Source of the DNA: Brevundimonas sp. SH203
Lineage (GTDB): Bacteria > Pseudomonadota > Alphaproteobacteria > Caulobacterales > Caulobacteraceae
Reading direction: 5' to 3'
Assembly: GCF_002157625.1 (NCBI RefSeq)
Contig: NZ_BDMM01000005.1
Coordinates: 62,001 to 126,000, forward strand
DNA: 64,000 bases
A model generated the notes under the pieces. The model was not told the origin of the DNA. It ran no database searches and saw only the letters and a program-made list of their open reading frames with translations. Each line of letters starts with the position of its first letter. Positions within the stretch are counted from its first letter, which is position 1. Positions 42,839-50,515 of the stretch are shown piece after piece. Made by a program: the position numbers and the translations under genes.

Positions 42839-43759
42839 GTGTCGTATTCCCCCGCCACACCTTCGGCGTCGTCGCCCATCCATCGCCTGGCCCTGGCCGT
42901 GGTGACGGCGCCCGAACGCGCGCCCGGCGCCTTCATGAGCGCCCCGTCCGGCGCGCGCGAGGACGCGATGCGTTTCCTGCTGCAGACCGGGGCGGATGCG
43001 GGCGTGAAACTGATCGCCACCCGGCCCGACGGCGACGGCGAACGGCTGCTGGGCCAGGCCTGGCCCTTCCCCTCGCCCTTCCAGGTCACGGTGCGCACCG
43101 TGGCGCTCAGCGAGGGTCTGGACCGGGTCGAGGCCCGCGCCCGTCGCTCGCTGGAGCGGATGGGTCTGCCGCGCGGCGACGTGCTTCTGATCTCCAACGC
43201 CGCCGATCTGGCCGGCGCCGAAGGCCGCGCCCTGTGGGATCGCGCCCGCAGCCTGAAGGAGCGCGGCCTGTTCCGCCGTATCGGCTTCTGCGCCGCGATC
43301 GAGGACGGTCCCGCCCTTCTGGCCCGCCGTCTGGAGGCCGACGTGGTTCAGGTGCCGTGCAGCCTGCTGGATCAGCGCGCGGCCCAGGACGGCGTCCTGG
43401 AAGCCATCGCCGAAACCGGCGCGACCGTGCATCTGTCGTCAGTCTTCGCCGACGGTCTTCTGTTCGCCGGCGGCGAGGATCTGCCGCCCGAACTGGCCAG
43501 CCACGCCCAGGCCCTGTCGCGCACCCGCAGACGTCTGGCCGAGCAACGCTGCGACCCCATGCAGGCCGCCCTGGCCTACGCCCTGTCGCTGAAGGGGGTG
43601 GACAAGGTCGTGGCCAGCGTCGCCTCCGCCGCCGAACTGCGCGCCATTTTAGCCGCCGCCCACGCCCCCTGCCCCAATCTGGACTGGTCGGCCCTGGCGC
43701 TGGCGGCGCCGGCGGCCTTCGCCGCCGACGCCCGCGCCCGGATCAGTAGCGCAGCCTGA
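42839..43759 (+). CDS. Aldo/keto-reductase-like protein without catalytic tetrad
   Basis: 306 residues of (beta/alpha)8 AKR type: VRTVALSEGLDRVEARARRSLERMGLPRGDVLLI and RDCDP-like LAEQRCDPMQAALAYALSLKGVDKVVASVASAAEL match the C-terminal NADPH-site part of AKRs. The catalytic residues look replaced: where FDTA is expected it reads LIATRP, the Tyr is missing, Lys is Arg (TVRT), and His is Asn (LISNA). It may be a binding or regulatory pseudoenzyme. The start is a GTG. It overlaps the convergent btuB end by 17 bases. Confidence 0.7.
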   Translation: MSYSPATPSASSPIHRLALAVVTAPERAPGAFMSAPSGAREDAMRFLLQTGADAGVKLIATRPDGDGERLLGQAWPFPSPFQVTVRTVALSEGLDRVEARARRSLERMGLPRGDVLLISNAADLAGAEGRALWDRARSLKERGLFRRIGFCAAIEDGPALLARRLEADVVQVPCSLLDQRAAQDGVLEAIAETGATVHLSSVFADGLLFAGGEDLPPELASHAQALSRTRRRLAEQRCDPMQAALAYALSLKGVDKVVASVASAAELRAILAAAHAPCPNLDWSALALAAPAAFAADARARISSAA

Positions 43760-45581
43760 TCCCGACATAGCCGGAGCGGCCCGGCTCGCCGTAGCCGAAC
43801 ACCTGCTGATAGTGTTCGTCGGCCAGGTTCTCGATCCGCGCCGTCAGCGTGACCTGATCGGTCAGTTGATAGGCCGCGTTCAGGTTCGCCGTGACGAAGC
43901 CCTTGCGCACCACGGTCGAGAAGCCGCCCGAGTCGTCCTGATCGCCCTCGGCCCGCACTGTCAGCGCGCCCGATACCCGGTCGCCCGTCCAGCCCAGGGT
44001 CGCCGAACCCGCATGTTCCGGCACGCGCAGCAGGCGGGCGCCCGTCGTGCGGTCCTTGGCGTCGGTCCAGGCATAGGCCAGCGTCAGGTCGAACCCGCCG
44101 CCCAGCAGGGCGCGGCCTTCCAGTTCGAACCCGTCCGACCGGGTCTTGGCCACATTGATGTATCGCCCGGCCGAATAGGTGATCTGATCCTCGACGTTCA
44201 GGCGATACAGCGTCGCCCGCCCGTCGAACCGGCCGTCGGCCGAGGCCCAGCCCAGGGCGACCTCGACGCTGTCGGCCGTTTCCGGCTTCAGCGCGGGCCA
44301 GGGCTTGGGCGCATAGCAATAGTCGCAGACAGCCTGGCTGACGGTCGGCGCCTTGAAGCCCGTGCCATAGGCGCCCGACAGGACGAAGCCGCCCGCCAGG
44401 TCATAGGCCGCCGACACCCGCCCCGTCGTCTTGGAGCCGAAGTCGTCGGTGTTGTCGTAACGCAGGCCGCCGCTCAGATTCAGGGCGCCGACGTCGTAAT
44501 GGGCCACGCCGAAGACCGAGGTGATCGATAGGTCGCGCGACAGGCCCGACGACAGATGGGCCGAGGCCTCGTTGCGCTCGACGCCGAAGGCGTAGGCCAC
44601 GTCCTGGGCCTTGCCGTCCGCCTGCCAGCGGTAGGCCTGACGGTCGCCGCTGAAGGTCGAGCCGAAGCCGCCGCTGTAGGAGGTGCGGTCCAGATCGGAC
44701 GCCGAGACGCTGAACTGATGGTTCAGGCCGAACGCCTGGGCCGTCACCCGGCCATAGCCGGACCACTGCTCGCTGTTCTGGGTGTCGCTGGTGTCGGCCA
44801 GGGCGTAGGTCGGCGCCGGGAAGCCGTCGATGTCAGCCTTGGATTTGTTCCAGCGCACGGCGCCGTCTACCTTGACCGCATCGGACAGAGCGTAACGGCC
44901 CTTGGCGCCCAGGGTGGTGCTGCGGAAGCCGTCGGCCTCGGGATTGCCATTGGCCTTGTCCGCCGCCGAAATGCCGTCCGTGTCGAAGCGCGAAACATAG
45001 GCGCTGAAGGCGTAGGTGTCGTTGGCGACGCCCGCCGACACCCTGCCGCGCACGGTCGAGAAGCTGCCGGCCTCGGCCTCGGCGCGCACGCCGTCGATCT
45101 CCCGGGTCGTGAAGGCGATGACGCCGCCGATGGCGTCGGAGCCCCACAGCGACGACTGCGGGCCGCTGATGACTTCGATACGCTCGATGTCCGCCAGTTC
45201 GAAGGTGGAGAAGTCATAGGCGCCGTTCGGTTCGGCCGCGTCGTTGACCGGCGCGCCGTCGACCAGAACCAGGGTCTTGCCCGGCCCCGCGCCGCGCATC
45301 CGCACCTGGGCGACGCCGCCGAACGCGCCGGTGCGCGTCACCGACAGACCGGGCACGTCGGCCAGGATGTCGGCGGCGAAGATCGCGCCGCGCTGTTCGA
45401 TGGTCTTGCCGTCGATGACGCGGGCGCCGGGCGTGTCGGCGACGATGGCCGGCAGGCGGGTGGCGGTGACGACGACTTCATCCAGCTGGGTCGCGTCGCC
45501 AGAGTCGGCGGGAGCGGCGAAGGCGGGCGCGGCGAAGGCGGCGGCGATAGACGCCGTCGAAAGAAGAATGGAACGCTTCAT
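43743..45581 (-). CDS. btuB: TonB-dependent vitamin B12 receptor BtuB
   Basis: 612 residues with a signal peptide (cut after AAPAFA). The TonB box is LDEVVVTATR, the plug runs over about 40-155 (VRMRGAGPGKTLVLVDGAPVND, GPQSSLWGSDAIGGVI) and the beta-barrel follows, ending in Tyr. It imports cobalamin across the outer membrane. A cobalamin riboswitch lies upstream, which fixes the assignment. The terminal overlap with the AKR-like gene is 17 bases. Confidence 0.93.
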   Translation of the reverse strand: MKRSILLSTASIAAAFAAPAFAAPADSGDATQLDEVVVTATRLPAIVADTPGARVIDGKTIEQRGAIFAADILADVPGLSVTRTGAFGGVAQVRMRGAGPGKTLVLVDGAPVNDAAEPNGAYDFSTFELADIERIEVISGPQSSLWGSDAIGGVIAFTTREIDGVRAEAEAGSFSTVRGRVSAGVANDTYAFSAYVSRFDTDGISAADKANGNPEADGFRSTTLGAKGRYALSDAVKVDGAVRWNKSKADIDGFPAPTYALADTSDTQNSEQWSGYGRVTAQAFGLNHQFSVSASDLDRTSYSGGFGSTFSGDRQAYRWQADGKAQDVAYAFGVERNEASAHLSSGLSRDLSITSVFGVAHYDVGALNLSGGLRYDNTDDFGSKTTGRVSAAYDLAGGFVLSGAYGTGFKAPTVSQAVCDYCYAPKPWPALKPETADSVEVALGWASADGRFDGRATLYRLNVEDQITYSAGRYINVAKTRSDGFELEGRALLGGGFDLTLAYAWTDAKDRTTGARLLRVPEHAGSATLGWTGDRVSGALTVRAEGDQDDSGGFSTVVRKGFVTANLNAAYQLTDQVTLTARIENLADEHYQQVFGYGEPGRSGYVGIRLRY

Positions 45582-45739
45582 TTGAGCGAGATCCCCGTTT
45601 CCGGTCCCGCGAATGCGCGCGAGAGACCGTCATGAGCGAACCGACCCGCCGGACCTCAAGGGTCCGGGCGGCGCAAGGTCGGGTCGCTGCGACGAGAAGA
45701 GTCCCCGCGCCCCTGCCTGGTCCCGGACAGCGACGAGCG

Positions 45740-45905
45740 ACGTGGGCGGCCAGGTCTCCTGGCTTGCGGGTCGTAAACCGCCGTCCTCGCCTTCCCAGTC
45801 ACCCAGTGGCGCCGAGGTCGTCTGACCCCGGACGGACGACGCTCTCGCCGCCTACAGTTGCGGGCACAGCCACGGCGTCACACCGTGTTCCCTAAACCGC
45901 CTGAC
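45740..45905 (-). ncRNA. Cobalamin riboswitch
   Basis: The minus strand carries the B12 box AAGCCAGGAGACCTGGCC (about 45748-45765). Upstream are the other conserved blocks: GGGAACACGGTG, GCCGTGGCTGTGCCCGCAACTGTAG, CACTGGG and TGGGAAGGCGAGGACGG. Together they match the AdoCbl class. The 160 bases between the aptamer and the btuB start hold the expression platform; a CCGGACC/GGTCCGG hairpin at 45649-45667 lies there. Confidence 0.93.
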
Positions 45906-45991
45906 GCGGCCTATCGCAGGGCCGACAAGCCTGTGCAAGAGCCGGTCAACGGCCTTGAGCCGCCGGGCGCGATCCGTCACCCTGTCGCCAC

Positions 45992-48673
45992 ATGAACGCG
46001 CCCGTCTCCCATCCCCCCGAAATCGCCGCCTCGCTGGAGGGCGCGACGCCGTTCATGGCGCAGTATCTGACGGCCAAGGCGGGTCAGCCGGACGCCATCC
46101 TGTTCTTCCGCATGGGCGATTTCTACGAGCTGTTCTTCAAGGACGCCGAGGTCGCGGCGGCGGCGCTGGGCATCACCCTGACCAAGCGCGGCAAGCATCA
46201 GGGCGAGGACATTCCCATGGCCGGCGTGCCGGTCCATGCGATGGAGGGCTATCTGGCCCGGCTGATCCGCATGGGTCACAAGGTCGCCATCTGCGAACAG
46301 CTGGAAGACCCCGCCGAGGCCAAGAAGCGCGGCGGCAAGGCCGTGGTCCATCGCGGCGTCGTGCGGGTCGTCACCCCCGGCACCCTGACCGAGGACAGTC
46401 TGCTGGACGCGCGCGGCGCCAACCGGCTGGCGGCGGTCGCGGTCAGAAAGGGCCGGGCGGCCGTCGCCGTGGTCGAACTGTCCTCCGGCGCCGTCGACAG
46501 CGTGGCCTGCGCCATCGAGGATCTGGGTGCGGCGCTGGCCGCCTTCCGCCCGTCCGAAGTCCTCGTCACCGATCGGATGTATTCGGACGAGACGACGCGC
46601 GACGCCCTGGACGGCTCGGGCGGGGTGGTCCAGGCCCTGGCCTCGGCCATCGCCGAACCCCAGGCCGCGCGCACGCGGGTCGAGCGGCTGTATGGCGTGG
46701 CGGCCCTGGACGGTTTCGGCGCCTTCGAGGAGGCCGAGGTCTCCGCGCTCGGTCTGATCGCCGCCTATCTGGAGACGACCCAGGCGGGCAAGGTTCCGGC
46801 GCTCGCCCCGCCCCGTCGCCTGGGCGACAGCGGTTTCATGGCCATCGACCCGGCGACCCGCGCCAGTCTGGAGATCGACCGCACCCAGCGCGGCGAGCGC
46901 GAGGGCTCGCTGCTCGCCTGCATCGACCGCACCGTCACCTCGGGCGGGGCGCGGGCGCTGGCCGAACGCATCGCCCGCCCCCTGCGCGATCCCTTGGCCA
47001 TCAACGAGCAGCTGGACGCCGTCGAATGGATGCTGGAGCGCCGCGATCTGCGCCGCGACCTGCGCGACGGGCTGAAGGCGTCGTCGGACGTGGCCCGCGC
47101 CGTCGGGCGGCTGGCGCTGGGACGCGGCGGCCCGCGCGACCTCGCCGCCGTCCGCATCGGCCTGTCGATCGCGGAAGCCATCGCCGGTCTGTTCATCGGT
47201 CAGGTCGATCCCCTGACCGGCCAGCCCCGCCGCATCGCCCTGGCGCTGGACCGGCTGACCCTGTCGGCGGATCTGTCGCGGCTGAAGGCCGATCTGATCG
47301 ACGGTCTGGTGGACGAGCCGTCGCATCTGGCCCGCGACGGCGGTTTCGTGCGCCCCGACTATCGCCCCGAACTGGACGCCGCCCGCACCCTGCGCGACGA
47401 CAGCCGCCGCGTGGTCGCCGATCTGGAGGCCCGCGCCGTCGCCGAATCCGACGTGCCGTTCAAGGTCAAGCACAACGCCGTCCTGGGCTATTTCCTCGAA
47501 ACCTCGGCCAAGGCGGCGGAAGGGCTGCTGCGCGCTGGTCCCGACAGCCCCTTCATCCACCGCCAGACCCTGGCCAGCCAGGTCCGCTTCACCACCGTCG
47601 AACTGTCCGAACTGGACGCCAAGATCAGCCAGGCCGGCCACCGCGCCTTGGCCATCGAGGCCGAGACCTTCGAGACCTGGCGGCGCGAGGTCGCAGCCCT
47701 GGCCCAGCCACTTCAGGCCGTCGCCGAGGCCCTGGCCGAACTGGACGCCCACGCCGCCCTGGCCGAATGGGCGCAGGAGGTCGGCGCCGTCCGCCCCGCC
47801 GTGGACGACACCCTGACCTTCTGCGTCGAGGCCGGTCGCCACCCGGTGGTCGAGGCGGCGGTCAAGGCGGCGGGCGATCCCTACACCCCCAACAACGCCC
47901 GGCTGGATGGATCGGGCCAGGACGGATCGCGTCTGGCCATCGTCACCGGGCCGAACATGGCCGGTAAGTCGACCTTCCTGCGCCAGAACGCGCTTCTGGT
48001 GATCCTGGCGCAGGCAGGCGCCTTCGTGCCCGCCCGGTCGATGCGTCTGGGCGTCGTGGACCGGCTGTTCAGCCGCGTCGGCGCCGGCGACGATCTGGCA
48101 CGTGGCCGCTCCACCTTCATGATGGAGATGGTCGAGACCGCCGCCATCCTGACCCAGGCCACGCCGCGCAGCTTCGTCGTGCTGGACGAGATCGGGCGCG
48201 GCACCGCCACCTATGACGGCTTGGCCATCGCCTGGGCCACGGCCGAGGCCCTGCACGAGACCAACCGCGCCCGCACCCTGTTCGCCACCCACTATCACGA
48301 ACTGGCCCAGCTGGAGACGCGGCTGGACCACGTCTGCAACCTGTCGATGGTGGCCAGGGAGTGGAACGGCGATCTGGTCTTCCTGCACGAGGCGGCGCCC
48401 GGCGCGGCCGATCGTTCATACGGCGTGCAGGTCGCCAAGCTGGCGGGCGTGCCTGCGTCGGTCGTCGCCCGCGCCCGTTCGGTGCTGGAGCGTCTGGAGG
48501 GCGAAAAGGCCGCCGCCGCCCGTCTGGACGACCTGCCCCTGTTCGCCGTCGCCGAGCCTGATCCGTTCCGCGGCCCCTCGGCCGTAGAGACGGCGCTGAA
48601 GGACATCGACCCCGACAGCCTCAGCCCGCGCGAGGCGCTGGAGGCGCTCTATCGGCTGAAGGGGCTGGCTTAG
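45992..48673 (+). CDS. mutS: DNA mismatch repair protein MutS
   Basis: 893 residues. The mismatch-recognition Phe-x-Glu is in FRMGDFYELF near the start. Walker A GPNMAGKST is at about 652, FSRVGAGDDLARGRSTFMMEM and VLDEIGRGTATYDGLAIAWA carry Walker B, and TLFATHYHEL follows. It detects mismatches and starts repair with MutL. It is transcribed alone, divergent from btuB, and is followed by a repeat element and a terminator. Confidence 0.97.
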   Translation: MNAPVSHPPEIAASLEGATPFMAQYLTAKAGQPDAILFFRMGDFYELFFKDAEVAAAALGITLTKRGKHQGEDIPMAGVPVHAMEGYLARLIRMGHKVAICEQLEDPAEAKKRGGKAVVHRGVVRVVTPGTLTEDSLLDARGANRLAAVAVRKGRAAVAVVELSSGAVDSVACAIEDLGAALAAFRPSEVLVTDRMYSDETTRDALDGSGGVVQALASAIAEPQAARTRVERLYGVAALDGFGAFEEAEVSALGLIAAYLETTQAGKVPALAPPRRLGDSGFMAIDPATRASLEIDRTQRGEREGSLLACIDRTVTSGGARALAERIARPLRDPLAINEQLDAVEWMLERRDLRRDLRDGLKASSDVARAVGRLALGRGGPRDLAAVRIGLSIAEAIAGLFIGQVDPLTGQPRRIALALDRLTLSADLSRLKADLIDGLVDEPSHLARDGGFVRPDYRPELDAARTLRDDSRRVVADLEARAVAESDVPFKVKHNAVLGYFLETSAKAAEGLLRAGPDSPFIHRQTLASQVRFTTVELSELDAKISQAGHRALAIEAETFETWRREVAALAQPLQAVAEALAELDAHAALAEWAQEVGAVRPAVDDTLTFCVEAGRHPVVEAAVKAAGDPYTPNNARLDGSGQDGSRLAIVTGPNMAGKSTFLRQNALLVILAQAGAFVPARSMRLGVVDRLFSRVGAGDDLARGRSTFMMEMVETAAILTQATPRSFVVLDEIGRGTATYDGLAIAWATAEALHETNRARTLFATHYHELAQLETRLDHVCNLSMVAREWNGDLVFLHEAAPGAADRSYGVQVAKLAGVPASVVARARSVLERLEGEKAAAARLDDLPLFAVAEPDPFRGPSAVETALKDIDPDSLSPREALEALYRLKGLA

Positions 48674-48677
48674 GTCG

Positions 48678-48880
48678 GGTTCGTCACGACGAACACGGCG
48701 AGGTCACGACGGGCACGACGGAGCCTCGCGTCGGCTTTCGAAGAACCGGAATGATTTCAGTGAGGGAATGAGCGGACCTGCGGTCCGCTCTTCTATTTAG
48801 CGCCGATGTGAAACGGCAAGCTTCGCCCTTGCATCACACGCGGTCCCGTCGTGACCTCGTCGTGCCCGTTGTGAAGAACC
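48678..48880. mobile_element. Gene-less relative of the GxxExxY cassette between mutS and lpdA
   Basis: Ends GGTTCGTCACGA (48678-48689) and TTGTGAAGAACC (48869-48880) are inverted repeats; about 31 of 36 bases match and the CACGACG-rich interior resembles the ends of the cassette at 15164-15657. There is no open frame of a GxxExxY type inside. It holds the mutS terminator. Read as a deleted or non-coding copy of the same element family. Confidence 0.5.
48770..48798 (+). terminator. Terminator downstream of mutS
   Basis: GAGCGGACC / GGTCCGCTC stem with TGC loop followed by TTCTATTT, about 100 bases after the mutS stop. Confidence 0.7.
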
Positions 48881-48927
48881 ACAACCCGCCGCCCCTCCCC
48901 CGCCGAAACAGGGGAGGACCGTTAAGA

Positions 48928-50334
48928 TCAGGCCTGCATCATCCAGCCTTCGACATCCATGGCCGCCTGACGGACGGCTTCCGAACGGGTCGGGTGGGCG
49001 TGGCAGGTGCGGGCGATGTCTTCCGAGGCGCCGCCGAAGCTCATGGTAATGGCGGCCTCGTGGATCATCTCGCCGGCCTGCGGGCCCATGATATGGACGC
49101 CCAGCACCTTGTCGGTGGCGGCGTCGGCCAGAACCTTCACGAAACCGTCGGTCTCGTGGTTGATCTTGGCGCGGCTGTTGGCGGCGAAGGGGAATTTGCC
49201 CTTCTTGTAGGCGACGCCGGCGGCCTTCAGCTGGTCTTCGGTCTGACCGACCCAGGCCACTTCGGGGAAGGTGTAAACGACGCTGGGGACCAGGGCGTAG
49301 TCGACGTGGCCGTATTTGCCGGCGATGGTGTCGATCACGGCGACCGCATCCTCTTCGGCCTTGTGCGCCAGCATCGGGCCGTGGGTCACGTCGCCGATCA
49401 CCCAGACACCGTCCGCGACCTTGAAGTGGTCATGGTCGATGAAGCCGCGCTTGTCGGGCGTGACGCCCACGCTCTCCAGACCCAGGCCGTCCGTATAGGG
49501 ACGACGGCCGATGGCGACCAGGACCACATCGCCCTTGATGGTTTCGGCCGCGCCGCCGGCCGACGGTTCGACCGTCAGCTCCACCCCGTCCTTGCCCGAC
49601 TTGGCGGCCGTGACCTTGGCGCCCAGTTTGAAGGTCATCCCCTGTTTGGCCAGGGTGCGCTGGAAGGCGGTGGCGACCTCGGTGTCCATGCCGGGGGTGA
49701 TCCGGTCCAGGAACTCCACCACCGTCACCTCGGCGCCCAGACGGCGCCAGACCGAGCCCAGTTCCAGGCCGATGATGCCGGCGCCGACGACGATCAGCTT
49801 CTTGGGCACGGCCGGCAGCGACAGGGCGCCGGTGGAATCGATCACCTTGCCGTCCTCGAAGGCGACGCCCGGCAGCGGGGTCGGCTCCGAGCCGGTGGCG
49901 ATCACGATGTTTTTGGCGTCCAGCGTCTGGACCGCGCCGTCGGCGCCGGTGACTTCGACCTTGCCCTTGGCTGTGATCTTGCCCTTGCCCTTGATCCACT
50001 CGACCTTGTTCTTCTTGAACAGGAATTCGATGCCCTTGGTCAGGGCCAGGACGCTGTCGTCCTTGGCCTTGTGCATCTGGGGCAGGTTCAGCTTGGGCGA
50101 GACCTCGATGCCGATCTTGGCGAACTCGCCGTTGGCGGCGTCCCACAGCTCCGAGGCGTGCAGCAGGGCCTTGGACGGCATGCAGCCGACGTTCAGGCAG
50201 GTGCCGCCCAGGGTCGAACGCATCTCCACGCAGGCGACCTTCAGGCCCAGCTGGCCGGCGCGGATCGCGGCGTTATAGCCGCCCGGCCCTCCGCCGATGA
50301 TGACGACGTCGTAGGCGGCGGTGGCTTCGGCCAT
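48928..50334 (-). CDS. lpdA: Dihydrolipoyl dehydrogenase
   Basis: 468 residues. FAD site IIGGGPGGYNAAIRAGQLG, redox cysteines 46 and 51 (GGTCLNVGCMPSK), NAD-binding IVVGAGIIGLELGSVWRRLG, second FAD site WVIGDVTHGPMLAHKA, and the C-terminal HAHPTRSEA with the catalytic His-Glu. It is the E3 subunit of 2-oxoacid dehydrogenase complexes; the 2-oxoglutarate complex is likely, but the E1 and E2 genes are not in the window. Confidence 0.95.
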   Translation of the reverse strand: MAEATAAYDVVIIGGGPGGYNAAIRAGQLGLKVACVEMRSTLGGTCLNVGCMPSKALLHASELWDAANGEFAKIGIEVSPKLNLPQMHKAKDDSVLALTKGIEFLFKKNKVEWIKGKGKITAKGKVEVTGADGAVQTLDAKNIVIATGSEPTPLPGVAFEDGKVIDSTGALSLPAVPKKLIVVGAGIIGLELGSVWRRLGAEVTVVEFLDRITPGMDTEVATAFQRTLAKQGMTFKLGAKVTAAKSGKDGVELTVEPSAGGAAETIKGDVVLVAIGRRPYTDGLGLESVGVTPDKRGFIDHDHFKVADGVWVIGDVTHGPMLAHKAEEDAVAVIDTIAGKYGHVDYALVPSVVYTFPEVAWVGQTEDQLKAAGVAYKKGKFPFAANSRAKINHETDGFVKVLADAATDKVLGVHIMGPQAGEMIHEAAITMSFGGASEDIARTCHAHPTRSEAVRQAAMDVEGWMMQA

Positions 50335-50458
50335 GGTATCCTCTGGGTCTTCTGGCGCGCGGTAAAAGGCGCGCGGACACTAGCGATGGACCCGCGTGGG
50401 TCAACCGCTGCACGCCATATGGGGCCGGGTTTCGACCATTTGCAGAGGCTCCGACGAC

Positions 50459-50493
50459 GAAAAAGGGGCCAGGCGTCGCCGCCCGGCCCCTTT
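50459..50493 (-). terminator. Terminator of the phytase-associated receptor gene
   Basis: Minus strand AAGGGGCC.GGCG / CGCC.GGCCCCTT stem followed by TTTTTCG, located about 25 bases after the receptor stop. Confidence 0.85.
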
Positions 50494-50515
50494 CCGATCG
50501 CATCGCCCGGCGCGC

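Noticed and set aside
45977..48388. An 803-codon minus-strand frame over mutS
   Set aside because: MutS motifs on the plus strand are clear, so the opposite frame is a shadow.
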